Shown: positions 1 to 7,610, counted from the stretch's first letter. The stretch is 47,515 bases of DNA from Anaerolineaceae bacterium (GCA_003598975.1 QZIJ01000041.1:1-47515), one strand, 5' to 3'. Notes: generated by a model from the sequence alone, not told the origin. Program-made: numbers and translations.

Positions 1-36
1 GGGCTCCTTGTCTGTGGCGACTTCGACACTCACCAT
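1..36 (-). CDS. Possible 5' end of a gene leaving the window
   Basis: On the minus strand an ATG at 36-34 opens a frame that stays open to the window edge (12 codons, beginning MVSVEVATDKEP). It would be divergent from the gene at 116. There is no convincing Shine-Dalgarno sequence, and 12 codons are too few to recognise a family or to prove coding. It is listed only because a divergent partner would explain the 115-bp leader region. Confidence 0.25.
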   Translation of the reverse strand, partial: MVSVEVATDKEP

Positions 37-101
37 CTTACAAGAAGCCCGTCTTTCTTTCAATTCACTTCCATACCCACCGCTTGTGTTACAGAGTCAG
101 A

Positions 102-107
102 TAAAAT
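102..107 (+). promoter_or_regulatory. -10-like hexamer close to a start codon
   Basis: TAAAAT lies 8 nt upstream of the ATG at 116, with no clear -35 and no Shine-Dalgarno sequence between it and the ATG. If used, transcription would start almost at the ATG. It is the weakest of five similar arrangements in the window. Confidence 0.35.
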
Positions 108-115
108 AGGCGCTC

Positions 116-613
116 ATGCCCACTTACCACGACTCCTTCCAACTCGGCCGCCGCGCCGAAGACCTGTTTGTTGCCACCGCGCGTTCACGCGGCTGGGCGG
201 TCACACCCGCGCCCAAGGAAGCGGACATCCACGAGCATTGGGATTTTGAGATTCGCAAAGACGGCTACGCGCGCAAAGTAGAAGTCAAAGCCATGAAGCG
301 CGAAAAACGCGGCGATGAAACGTTGAATCCCGAATGGGTGTGGATTGAATTCCGTAACGTGCGCGGGGAAGTTGGCTGGTTGTTCGGCAAAGCCAATTGG
401 ATCGCCTTCGAGACGGCAGACTCGTTTCTCATCATTGACCGCCATGACCTGTATCAGCACGTCCGCCGCGCCGTGGATCGCGACGCGAAGGTCGAGTCGG
501 CGCGCGAGGCCAAGTACAAGACGTACACGCGCAAGGGACGTCCCGACCAGATCGCGCAAATTCGATTGGATGATTTGAAGAAAATCAAATTGGACGAGTG
601 GAAATTTAGATGA
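116..613 (+). CDS. Small PD-(D/E)XK nuclease-like protein (hypothetical)
   Basis: A 165-residue soluble protein with no signal peptide or membrane segment. Residues about 40-60 read HWDFEI, a spacer, then KVEVKAMK. An Asp followed about 15 residues later by ExK after a hydrophobic strand is the active-site layout of the PD-(D/E)XK (restriction-endonuclease-like) fold. An N-terminal helix with GRRAEDLF also resembles the opening helix of small Holliday-junction or Vsr-like members. The C-terminal third is rich in Lys and Arg, which fits nucleic-acid binding. I cannot assign a specific family, and no methyltransferase or toxin partner is adjacent. The start is the first ATG of the frame; it has a TAAAAT box 8 nt upstream and no ribosome-binding site. 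It could also be a non-catalytic fold relative. Confidence 0.6.
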   Translation: MPTYHDSFQLGRRAEDLFVATARSRGWAVTPAPKEADIHEHWDFEIRKDGYARKVEVKAMKREKRGDETLNPEWVWIEFRNVRGEVGWLFGKANWIAFETADSFLIIDRHDLYQHVRRAVDRDAKVESAREAKYKTYTRKGRPDQIAQIRLDDLKKIKLDEWKFR

Positions 614-616
614 TTT

Positions 617-702
617 CGTCATTGCGAGGAGGGTGCAATGCCCGACGAAGCAATCTCCACTACAGTGCGGGGATTGCTTCATCCTTTGGGTCCGCAATGA
701 CG
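617..702. repeat. Dispersed palindromic repeat (BIME/MITE-like)
   Basis: An imperfect palindrome fills the gap between two converging genes. The outer arms CGTCATTGCG (617-626) and CGCAATGACG (693-702) are perfect complements. Inner arms GAAGCAATCTCC (647-658) and GGGGATTGCTTC (669-680) pair with one mismatch. Elements with this outline (cattgcgag...gaagcaatctcc) are known as dispersed intergenic repeats in many bacterial genomes. It may also act as a bidirectional terminator for the flanking genes. Confidence 0.75.
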
Positions 703-711
703 GCATGACAA

Positions 712-1188
712 TTATTTGATTTTAACGACCCGCCTCAACTCCGCAGGAGTGATATTGAACGCCCGCGCGAATCCCGCCACAAAGCGCGCTTTTTCGGGGA
801 TGAGTTTCCACAGGTTGAAATCACCGAACGAAAACAGTTGCTCAGAAGCAGGGAACTGGGACAAATATAGTTTTTGGATCGCCGCGTAGGATTCGTCTGC
901 GCGCTCGATCTTTTCGGCGCGACATTGGATGGACAGACGCGCCAGAGTCTGCGGATCGACGCGGCCATCGTCCGCTTCGGCAAACATCAGGCTGACGCGC
1001 GGGTCGGCGTCCATGTCGCGGGTGTGCTGGGCCAAACGGCTGACATGCACATAGAAAGCCGAGCCATCGTCCGCACGCGCAAGCGAAGTCATCGAGACGA
1101 AGGGAGCGCCGTCGTGTAAAGTCCCCAGCGCGGCGACGCGCGTCGTCTTTAAAAGTCTGGCAAGAATTTTTTCAGATTCAGCATCCAT
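712..1188 (-). CDS. HugZ-like / pyridoxamine-5'-phosphate-oxidase-fold protein
   Basis: A 158-residue FMN-binding split-barrel protein. The order of motifs follows the HugZ/PNPOx-like family: a strand with GTLHDGAPFVS, then VSRLAQHTRDM, DPRVSLMF, a strand around LSIQCRAE, and the C-terminal RFVAGFARAFNI that matches the haem-utilisation subgroup. Family members bind flavin or haem and act as oxidoreductases or haem-degrading enzymes; the substrate here is unknown. The frame is open further upstream, but the ATG at 1188 has GGGAGA about 7 nt before it and matches where family similarity begins. It lies downstream of the FHA regulator on the same strand, separated by a hairpin, so it may be a weakly coupled second gene. 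Confidence 0.8.
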   Translation of the reverse strand: MDAESEKILARLLKTTRVAALGTLHDGAPFVSMTSLARADDGSAFYVHVSRLAQHTRDMDADPRVSLMFAEADDGRVDPQTLARLSIQCRAEKIERADESYAAIQKLYLSQFPASEQLFSFGDFNLWKLIPEKARFVAGFARAFNITPAELRRVVKIK

Positions 1189-1206
1189 CAATAGTCTCCC
1201 AAGAGA

Positions 1207-1238
1207 GAAACCCGTTTTCTTTGGAGAAAACGGGTTTC
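1207..1238 (-). terminator. Hairpin after the FHA regulator gene
   Basis: A perfect 13-bp inverted repeat (GAAACCCGTTTTC at 1207-1219 and its complement at 1226-1238) encloses a 6-nt loop, 5 nt beyond the stop codon of the minus-strand gene ending at 1244. The downstream tract on that strand is only mildly T-rich, so it may be a weak terminator or an mRNA-processing hairpin between two co-transcribed genes. Confidence 0.6.
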
Positions 1239-1243
1239 GATAC

Positions 1244-1897
1244 TTATACTGGCGGGTTGTCCAGCCTGATCCCATGCCCGCGCACGGTGTCAATGTATTG
1301 ATGCTTCCTGTCGAGCGCGGCGAGACGGTCGCGCAGGCGGCGGATGAGCGCGTCCAGCGCCTGGTCGGAGACGCCGATGGATTGCTCCTCGCCCCAAACA
1401 TTCGCGACCAGTTCGGCTCGGTTGACCACCTGTCCCTGCCTTTCGTAGAGCATCCACAGTAATTTGAATTGTTGCGCCGAAAGCGGCGGGACGACCTGTT
1501 GCTGGTTCACCCATACCCGCCGCGAGCGCAGGTCCATCATCAGGCGGCCGGGTTTGCCCGCGCCCTCGCCCAAAGGCATGGTGGAATCGGAGGTGAGGAA
1601 GGTGAATTCCTGCGCGAGTGACACCTGGATAATGTCGCCATCCTGAAGCACCACCGGCCCAGACAGGGCTTCGCCGTTGCGATGCGTCCCGTTCTTGCTT
1701 CCCATATCCTCGAGGATGATTCCCTCCGAGGTGGGAGTGAGGCGGGCGTGGAAGCGCGAAACCTGCCGGTCCGCGATGACCACGTCACAGGAATGTTCGC
1801 GTCCGAGCACAATCATGCGCGAGATGGGCCAGCGTTGTCCTTTCAACGGACCTTCCTGCGCGATCAAAAGGGGAAATTCATCGGTCTTGTGGGGCAT
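1244..1897 (-). CDS. FHA domain-winged helix transcription regulator
   Basis: A 217-residue two-domain protein. Residues about 8-105 form an FHA domain: LGREHSCDVVIAD, the VSRFHARL strand and GSKNGTHRNG carry the Arg, Ser, His and Asn positions that read phosphothreonine. Residues about 120-217 form an OmpR/PhoB-type winged helix (LSAQQFKLLWMLYERQGQVV, then DALIRRLRDRL and VRGHGIRL). The expected role is DNA binding controlled by a Thr-phosphorylated partner or by self-association. A Ser/Thr kinase gene starts divergently 150 bp away, which makes that kinase the likely partner. A longer frame begins with TTG; the ATG at 1897 is chosen because the FHA fold begins soon after it, although its ribosome-binding site is weak. 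Confidence 0.88.
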   Translation of the reverse strand: MPHKTDEFPLLIAQEGPLKGQRWPISRMIVLGREHSCDVVIADRQVSRFHARLTPTSEGIILEDMGSKNGTHRNGEALSGPVVLQDGDIIQVSLAQEFTFLTSDSTMPLGEGAGKPGRLMMDLRSRRVWVNQQQVVPPLSAQQFKLLWMLYERQGQVVNRAELVANVWGEEQSIGVSDQALDALIRRLRDRLAALDRKHQYIDTVRGHGIRLDNPPV

Positions 1898-1964
1898 GGG
1901 CAATTTTCCGAAAAACGAACCCTGTAAGTTTCCAAACTGCGGACAGAATATTTTCAAAGACGTT

Positions 1965-1970
1965 TATAAT
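1965..1970 (+). promoter_or_regulatory. -10 box in the FHA/kinase divergent region
   Basis: A perfect TATAAT in an AT-rich stretch, 78 nt upstream of the kinase ATG. No good -35 is seen at 17 bp. The overlapping minus-strand sequence TATTATA could serve the FHA gene, so this 150-bp gap may hold both promoters. Confidence 0.45.
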
Positions 1971-2048
1971 ATAGCAGAAAAGCGCGTTTCTGTGCAGAAC
2001 CACGCCGAAACAAAATTCTCTGCACGCCCCGCTTTGGAGACCCCTCAT

Positions 2049-3041
2049 ATGTCCCTCCCGGCACAACCAGGAGAGGCACTGCGCGACCGCTACCGAATCC
2101 GCGAACGGATCGGCAAAGGCGGCATGGGCAACATCTACCTTGCCGACGATCTGCGGCTCGAGGGGCGTCTTTGCGCCCTCAAGGAAGTCGAGTATGACCG
2201 CGCCCTGCCCGAACACATTCTAGAAGAGGCCCGCGACCAGTTCCTGCGCGAGGCCACTGTGTTGGCGCGCCTGGATCACCACAACCTGCCGAAGGTCTCC
2301 GATTTCTTTTCCATTGACCAGCGCGACTACCTCGTGATGGACTATGTACCGGGCAGTGACATGCGCACCCTCATGCTCGAAGCGCGCAAGCAAAAGAAAT
2401 TCCTTTCGGAAGAAAACGTCCTTAGTTGGGCCAACCAAATCGCCGACGCGCTCATCTACCTGCACAGCCAGAACCCGCCCATCGTTCACCGCGACATCAA
2501 GCCGAGCAACCTGAAATGGACGCCCGGCGGACTCGTCAAACTGGTGGACTTCGGCCTGGTTAAGATCCTCGCGCCCGAAGAAGTGACCATCACGGTCATT
2601 CAGGGACAGGGGACCGCGCTCTACACCCCGCTCGAACAATACGGCGGCGACAGCGCCCACACCGACATCCGTTCGGACATCTACGCTTTCGGCGCGACAC
2701 TCTACCACCTGTTGACAAACGAACCGCCCGCCGAGGCACGCGTCCGCTTTCTGGACCCTTCGAAGTTGGTCCCGCCTCGACAGATCAACCCCGAGATCAG
2801 CGTCCGCACCGAACGCGCCATCCTGCGCGGCATGGCCCTCCACCCTGACGAGCGTCCCAAAAGCGTGGACGAGTTCCGCGCCTACCTGTTCGGGACGCGC
2901 GAACCCCCCACCGGACCGCTTGGCCCGATGCGGCAGACATCCCCTGCCCTCGATTTTCAAGTGCTATCCGCGGATTCGATTCTCGCCTGGGCCGCGCTGG
3001 GATTGCTGGCGTTGAGCCTCCTCACCACCCTGCTTCACTAA
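2049..3041 (+). CDS. Small membrane-anchored Ser/Thr protein kinase (Hanks type)
   Basis: A 330-residue protein kinase. It shows the glycine loop IGKGGMGNIYLADD (21-34), the ATP-binding Lys in CALKEV (K45), the catalytic loop HRDIKPSNLKW (H147, D149) and DFG (167-169). An activation segment ends in GTALYTPLEQ, where the usual APE is altered, followed by SDIYAFGATLYHLLT. The kinase domain is almost the whole protein. A short Pro-rich stretch leads to one C-terminal membrane helix (about 310-330), so it is tail-anchored with the kinase in the cytoplasm and no external sensor. GGAGA 8 nt before the ATG at 2049 decides the start; the frame itself is open much further upstream. The divergent FHA-winged-helix gene is a likely substrate. 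The stop codon directly abuts the stop of the converging GH3-like gene. Confidence 0.93.
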   Translation: MSLPAQPGEALRDRYRIRERIGKGGMGNIYLADDLRLEGRLCALKEVEYDRALPEHILEEARDQFLREATVLARLDHHNLPKVSDFFSIDQRDYLVMDYVPGSDMRTLMLEARKQKKFLSEENVLSWANQIADALIYLHSQNPPIVHRDIKPSNLKWTPGGLVKLVDFGLVKILAPEEVTITVIQGQGTALYTPLEQYGGDSAHTDIRSDIYAFGATLYHLLTNEPPAEARVRFLDPSKLVPPRQINPEISVRTERAILRGMALHPDERPKSVDEFRAYLFGTREPPTGPLGPMRQTSPALDFQVLSADSILAWAALGLLALSLLTTLLH

Positions 3042-5786
3042 TCAGCGTTTTCTCTGCATCCACACCCAGGCGCACAGCGCGCCGACTAATTCCCCCAACA
3101 CAGTCAAGCCAACCAGCGCGCCGCCGCCACCCGCCTTGAGCGCGTCCCCTGCGCCGGGCAGGCCAAGCGCGAGATAGTTGTATGTCAACAGGCCGCCAAG
3201 CAGGGCACACAACGCCCAGCGCATGCCCCAGCGTGACTTTCCCCAACTGACACCCACCCAGTAGGCCAGTAACGCGCCGCCTCCCAAAGCGAACAGGCTC
3301 AACATCCAACCGCCGAAACGCGGACCGCCATCAGATGTGACAAAATCGCTTTCCTCCACGGGCACTGGCGTGGCAGGCGTGGGGACAACTGTCTCAGAAA
3401 TGACCGGCACGATGACCGTGACCATCGCGGCGGAACCTTCCTTGACATCCAATTGCAGAACCGTGGAGATGGCGGCGGGTTCGCTGGCCGCGCGGACTTC
3501 CACCAACCCGGGTTTTTCGATGCGGAAGGAGATGGCCGCCGAACCAGCCAGGGTGGTGGAATCCTGTTGCTGAATGATCCCGCCGCCCTCGCCCACCAAA
3601 GAGATGCCGAACCGTACCACCGTCCCATCGGGGACAGGGTTGCCATTGTGGTCGAGGATCGTCCCCGTGCGGACGGTGACGGAATCGCCCAAATTGAAGA
3701 GCGGTATGGCCGTTGGTTCGGGCGTCAGTGAGGGGGAGGCTGTGGGCGTGGATTCCGCTGGAATGTCCAAAAAGAGCGAGATGATCTGCGCGGGGTCGGG
3801 CGCGGTAATATTGATCAGTTCGTATCCAATGCCGGGAATCGAGACGGGAGAATGTCCCTCGGGCGTCAATTCCTTGTAGAGCACACGCGCGGCCACATCC
3901 ACGAACCCGGGCGATTTGCTGTAAAGCGCAAAGTAGGCTGTGAGTTTGGCAACGTCGGTGGAATCGAAATAGTAGGGCGCGCCAAACGAGAACAGGATGG
4001 TTTTCTTTGCGCGCAGGATGTCCTGCCGCTCGGTCAGGAATTGATGCACCAATTTAGGCTGGGCGGAGGACGCGTCGGTCATCGAGAGGATGACCCAGTT
4101 GGCGCGTCGCAGATCGGATTCCATCTCTTCAGGGCCATTACCATCCAGCAGGGCGGAGAGGTCATCAAATGAATAAGAACGCAGGTGATTGAATAAAACC
4201 TGTCCGCCGGCGTTTGGTCCATAGAGACGTAAAATGGATTGCTCGAGGGCATCGGCCGCGAGGTTGGATTGCTGTGGGCAGAGACTGCACTGAAGCACGG
4301 AACTGGAATCGGTCAGGAAAATCAGGTATTCGCTGGAGGAGGGCGGTTCGGGCAGGACGCTGTCGAGTTCCTGCTGTTCGGGGCTGATCAGGCTGACGGC
4401 CTGACTGGCCACCTGAAATGTGACCTGGTTCGATTTGCCCAATTGGGCCAACTGATTTGAGGAAGGCGTGACCTCCGCCACGGAGAAAATGCCGTACAGT
4501 CCGTATTTTTGAATCAGGATGCGCGTGACAGCCTCGTCCACGCGCTGGGCGAAGGATGGATCTTCAATGTAACGCTGTGTGAAATATCCCAGAATTTGTT
4601 TGACCGTGGCTTGATGATCGGATTCGTCCACCGAATAGATATTACCGAGAGTCAGCAGGTCGTTGCCTGCCAAAAATGCATCTCGCACGATCAAGCGGGC
4701 ATTTAATTGCGCGTTGCCCGGCGCGTAGAAATCACGCACGGCGCGGCTCCCCAGATCGTCGCTCACGATCAGTCCGCCGTTCTCTCTCCAGAAGGCAAAC
4801 TGCGGAAGTTTCAGAATTTCGCCCAACGCCTGTGCGTCAAAACTGACTGGACGCGTGGTGGCGCGGATGTTGCCCTGAAATCCCTGATAGCGAATGTGTG
4901 AAACAAGCAATCCGTCAGTGGTGGCGGCTTCATCAGGCGCGTTCCCGGTCACGGCAAAGAAGGGCGCGAGCTCGATCTGCTTGAGTTGTTCCAGCGATTT
5001 TCGCACCGTGGCGACTTCCTGCTCGGGCAGGCGGTCTGTACTGCCGCGCCCGGGGAAGTGCTTGCTGATGACCAACAACTGATTCTCACTTCCGCTGTGC
5101 AGGCCGCGGATGTAAGCGCGCCCCATCTCGCCCACCCAAAACGGGTCACCGCCAAAGACGCGTGTTCCCAGGTCTCCGCTGGAAGTGGAGGAGGGCTGAT
5201 CGAGCACGTCCAGCGACGGGCCAAAAAAGAGGTTGAAGCCCAGCGCAGACAATTCCTGTCCTGCCACCGCGCCAGCCTGCTCGGCTAGATCGGGTTGCCA
5301 CGTCGCACCCAGCGCCATTTCAGACGGCAGAACTGTCAACCCATTGATGATCTGGTCGGTGGGCGCGCCGTTTCCCTCCTGCGCGATGCCGATCCACAAC
5401 GGCACATACGCGGGCGTGGCAGGCCTGCCTGTTTCGGAATTGATGAACTGCGTGGTCGAGCCGATCCGTTCAGCCGCCTGCAAATTGTAGATCAGGCGAT
5501 GTGCATCGGCGAGTGTGTTCGGCGCGGCGGTGAAATTATCGTTCCCTGCCAGCAGAATCACCCCGCCGACATGATGGTTGACGATCAGGTCATAAATGTC
5601 AGAAGTCGCGGACACTTCTGTACCGCGGAACGGAACCAGGAACAATTGTCCCACGCGCTCCTCGGGCGTCATCGCGTTCAACAGTTGACGCACCACGATC
5701 GGCGGCACAGGAGTCTGCGCTTGCACGGGCTGGATGAAGACGGCCAGTAATGCGAGGATGATCGTGACGAAAAGGAGACGTTTCAC
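3042..5786 (-). CDS. Secreted GH3-like glycosidase with Ig-like domain and C-terminal membrane helices
   Basis: A 914-residue protein with a signal peptide (1-23, cut after PVQA). A glycoside hydrolase family 3 N-terminal barrel follows, of the NagZ (beta-N-acetylglucosaminidase) type: MTPEERVGQLFLVPF, GGVILLAGN, KHFPGRGSTD (242-251), LLVSHIRY and VSDDLG around 341-346, where the first Asp is the expected nucleophile. A second alpha/beta region, a Pro/Thr linker, an invasin-like Ig domain (about 690-775) and three membrane helices (about 825-910) follow. NagZ enzymes use a GHG...DSH loop; here it reads GRG then STDRLPE, so the usual acid/base His is missing. It may be catalytically altered or bind peptidoglycan only. 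Translation starts at GTG and overlaps the upstream stop by 4 nt, so it is translationally coupled. Confidence 0.85.
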   Translation of the reverse strand: MKRLLFVTIILALLAVFIQPVQAQTPVPPIVVRQLLNAMTPEERVGQLFLVPFRGTEVSATSDIYDLIVNHHVGGVILLAGNDNFTAAPNTLADAHRLIYNLQAAERIGSTTQFINSETGRPATPAYVPLWIGIAQEGNGAPTDQIINGLTVLPSEMALGATWQPDLAEQAGAVAGQELSALGFNLFFGPSLDVLDQPSSTSSGDLGTRVFGGDPFWVGEMGRAYIRGLHSGSENQLLVISKHFPGRGSTDRLPEQEVATVRKSLEQLKQIELAPFFAVTGNAPDEAATTDGLLVSHIRYQGFQGNIRATTRPVSFDAQALGEILKLPQFAFWRENGGLIVSDDLGSRAVRDFYAPGNAQLNARLIVRDAFLAGNDLLTLGNIYSVDESDHQATVKQILGYFTQRYIEDPSFAQRVDEAVTRILIQKYGLYGIFSVAEVTPSSNQLAQLGKSNQVTFQVASQAVSLISPEQQELDSVLPEPPSSSEYLIFLTDSSSVLQCSLCPQQSNLAADALEQSILRLYGPNAGGQVLFNHLRSYSFDDLSALLDGNGPEEMESDLRRANWVILSMTDASSAQPKLVHQFLTERQDILRAKKTILFSFGAPYYFDSTDVAKLTAYFALYSKSPGFVDVAARVLYKELTPEGHSPVSIPGIGYELINITAPDPAQIISLFLDIPAESTPTASPSLTPEPTAIPLFNLGDSVTVRTGTILDHNGNPVPDGTVVRFGISLVGEGGGIIQQQDSTTLAGSAAISFRIEKPGLVEVRAASEPAAISTVLQLDVKEGSAAMVTVIVPVISETVVPTPATPVPVEESDFVTSDGGPRFGGWMLSLFALGGGALLAYWVGVSWGKSRWGMRWALCALLGGLLTYNYLALGLPGAGDALKAGGGGALVGLTVLGELVGALCAWVWMQRKR

Positions 5787-6760
5787 GCCCGCGCCTCCCC
5801 TGCGTAATCGGCGACGATTCTCGCGTGGACCTCGGGCTGGATATTGCCTCCCGAAACGATTGCCATCTGAGACTTTCCCCCCGCCAATCCGCGCAACGCC
5901 GCGGCAATCGTCACCGCGCCCGATGGTTCGATGACTTCACCATATTCCCTGTAAGCAAACGCCACCGCGCGGGCAATCTCCTCTTCGGAAACAAGGATGA
6001 TTTCATCCACCAACTGCTTCACCATCGGGATGGTGACCGAATCTGCTTCCACCGCGCCCGTCAACCCGTCTGCGAGCGAGGGCAGGTCGGGGATTCCGTC
6101 CTGCGAGCCGTGATAGAAGAGTCCGTGCATGAAAGGAGCGGTCTCAGGTTGGACTCCCACCAGCCGCGGCCGTGGCGAGAGGCGTGTCAACGCCGCGCCG
6201 ATGCCCGCGATCAATCCACCTCCGCTGATGGGGACGAGAATGGTGAACTCTCCTCTCCCTTTGGGAGAGGGGCTGGGGGTGAGGGTGGAAATTAATTCCA
6301 AGCCAATCGTCCCCTGCCCGGCAATGACCTGTCCATCGTTATAAGGTGAAATCCAGGTTTTGTGATTCTCTTCCGCAAATTTTCGCCCCGCGGACTCGGC
6401 TTCGGGATAGCCGCCCGCCACCACGACAATTTCCGCACCCAACGCGCGGATGGCATCCACTTTGACGGGGACGGCGTGTTCCGAAACGAAGCAAGTGACG
6501 CGCGCACCTGTCAGTTGGCCCGCGAGCGCCACGCCCTGTCCGTGATTGCCCGCCGAGGCTGTGACGATCCCCGCTTCGCGTTCCCAACCTTCCAGTGATA
6601 ACACTTTATTCAGCGCGCCGCGCGCTTTGAACGAACCTGTCTTCTGACGGTTCTCCCATTTGATAAAGAGATTGCGCGCCGCATCATGCGTCAATGGTGT
6701 GCGGACGATGTGCGGCGCGATTCGCTCGTCAGCCTGGTCGATCCATTCGGAAGGAATCAT
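5783..6760 (-). CDS. Threonine/serine dehydratase-like PLP enzyme
   Basis: A 325-residue fold-type II PLP enzyme of the threonine dehydratase / serine racemase group. TGSFKARGA holds the PLP Lys (K45), TASAGNHGQGVA is the substrate loop, and VPISGGGLIAGIG is the phosphate-binding glycine loop. It would convert threonine to 2-oxobutyrate or serine to pyruvate. There is no C-terminal ACT domain, so feedback control by isoleucine is not expected. Residues about 159-171 (TLTPSPSPKGRG) come from an intergenic-type repeat that has entered the gene in frame. The frame is open upstream, but the ATG at 6760 overlaps the preceding stop as ATGA and matches the family start. It is the middle gene of a three-gene overlapping operon. 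Confidence 0.88.
   Translation of the reverse strand: MIPSEWIDQADERIAPHIVRTPLTHDAARNLFIKWENRQKTGSFKARGALNKVLSLEGWEREAGIVTASAGNHGQGVALAGQLTGARVTCFVSEHAVPVKVDAIRALGAEIVVVAGGYPEAESAGRKFAEENHKTWISPYNDGQVIAGQGTIGLELISTLTPSPSPKGRGEFTILVPISGGGLIAGIGAALTRLSPRPRLVGVQPETAPFMHGLFYHGSQDGIPDLPSLADGLTGAVEADSVTIPMVKQLVDEIILVSEEEIARAVAFAYREYGEVIEPSGAVTIAAALRGLAGGKSQMAIVSGGNIQPEVHARIVADYAGEARA
6249..6285. repeat. Dispersed GC-rich palindromic repeat inside a gene
   Basis: CTCTCCCTTTGGGAGAG is a near-perfect palindrome followed by GGGCTGGGGGTGAGGG. The same core recurs at 47344-47366. This type of element (ccctcacccc...ctctccc) is known as a dispersed repeat in many bacterial genomes. It is read here as TLTPSPSPKGRG within the dehydratase-like enzyme, between a helix and the strand that leads to the PLP phosphate loop. 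Confidence 0.8.
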
Positions 6761-7512
6761 GCCGAAGATCCTCGCGCGATGCGGATGGCGAGAAGCGGGT
6801 CGTCCGTCAGGATTCCATCTACGCCCCAGCCGATGAGTCGACGAATATCCTCTTCCCTGTTCACTACCCATACATTGATCTTACGTTTCAGTTTGTGGAC
6901 GCGCTGCACCTGCTGTGCGGTCACATCGCTCAGGTGGGGATGCAAGGCGGTGTAATCGCCAAAGCTGAATCCGAACGAACGTCCCCACACGCCCCATCTG
7001 CCCTTGATGGTGATCAGGCCGCGCGGCACTTCAGGCAGGAGTCGCCCCGCTTTTTTCAAATTCCACGGCAGGAAAGACGAAAAGATGACATTTTTTTGCA
7101 ATCCGTGTCGGCGGACCAGTTCGCATACTTTTTCGACCAGGTCATCGAACGGCGTGGAAAAGTTTTTCAACTCAATATTGATAATGGCGCGTTTGCCGAT
7201 TTCGGCAAATACTTCTTCCAGAGTGGGGATTTTCTCGCCGCGAAATTTCTCCGAGAAGGAACTGCCCGCGTCCAGTTCGCACAGTTCCGCCAGCGAAAAA
7301 TCGCAGAGTTTGCCATGCCCGTTCGTGAGACGGTCTACGGTTGTATCGTGAGACACAACGACGTGACCGTCAGATGTCAATTGCGTATCCAATTCGAAGC
7401 CATCCGCGCCCAGTTCCAAGGCGGCGCGGAAAGCGGACAGTGTGTTTTCGGGTGCGTAGTTCTTCGCACCGCGATGACAGAGAATCAATGGAGAGGGCAG
7501 GTCAGCAAGCAT
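6757..7512 (-). CDS. Glycerophosphodiester phosphodiesterase
   Basis: A 251-residue cytoplasmic GDPD-family enzyme that hydrolyses glycerophosphodiesters to glycerol-3-phosphate and an alcohol. The catalytic pattern is complete: HRG at 13-15, PENTLSAF with E22 and N23, FELDTQLTSDG with E40 and D42, and the second catalytic His in VVSHD (H55). The C-terminal part carries INVWVVN and the GVDGILTDDP motif typical of the family. No signal peptide is seen, so it probably recycles phospholipid head groups inside the cell. A TTG five codons upstream is possible, but the ATG at 7512 has TATAAT 6 nt before it, which suggests a leaderless mRNA starting the three-gene operon. Its stop overlaps the next start as ATGA. 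Confidence 0.92.
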   Translation of the reverse strand: MLADLPSPLILCHRGAKNYAPENTLSAFRAALELGADGFELDTQLTSDGHVVVSHDTTVDRLTNGHGKLCDFSLAELCELDAGSSFSEKFRGEKIPTLEEVFAEIGKRAIINIELKNFSTPFDDLVEKVCELVRRHGLQKNVIFSSFLPWNLKKAGRLLPEVPRGLITIKGRWGVWGRSFGFSFGDYTALHPHLSDVTAQQVQRVHKLKRKINVWVVNREEDIRRLIGWGVDGILTDDPLLAIRIARGSSA

Positions 7513-7518
7513 GGGATG

Positions 7519-7524
7519 ATTATA
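7519..7524 (-). promoter_or_regulatory. TATAAT box 6 nt before the phosphodiesterase ATG
   Basis: On the minus strand TATAAT is followed by CATCCC and then the ATG at 7512. There is no Shine-Dalgarno sequence and no clear -35. The expected transcription start falls on or next to the A of the ATG, as for a leaderless mRNA. Confidence 0.5.
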
Positions 7525-7567
7525 CAATACGTGATGTGGATTGCGGGCTTACAGTGTACGAAACATA

Positions 7568-7610
7568 GTAACGACTTTAGTCGTCTGGGAAAAACGGCTA
7601 AAGTCGTTAC
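7568..7610. terminator. Inverted repeat, likely terminator or mini-repeat, after the GHMP kinase gene
   Basis: GTAACGACTTTAG (7568-7580) and its exact complement (7598-7610) form a 13-bp stem around a 17-nt loop, 32 nt beyond the minus-strand stop at 7643. The central sequence TCGT...ACGG could extend the stem. No long T-run follows. The motif AACGACTAAAGTCGTTAC is the kind of unit that recurs between genes, so it may be a mobile palindromic repeat rather than a dedicated terminator. Confidence 0.5.

Noticed and set aside
1677..2048. Upstream extension of the Ser/Thr kinase frame
   Set aside because: It lies antisense to the FHA gene and has no domain; GGAGA before 2049 marks the real start.
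2220..2960. 246-codon minus-strand frame inside the Ser/Thr kinase gene
   Set aside because: Antisense shadow of a gene whose kinase motifs are all present in the plus frame; no domain and no ribosome-binding site.
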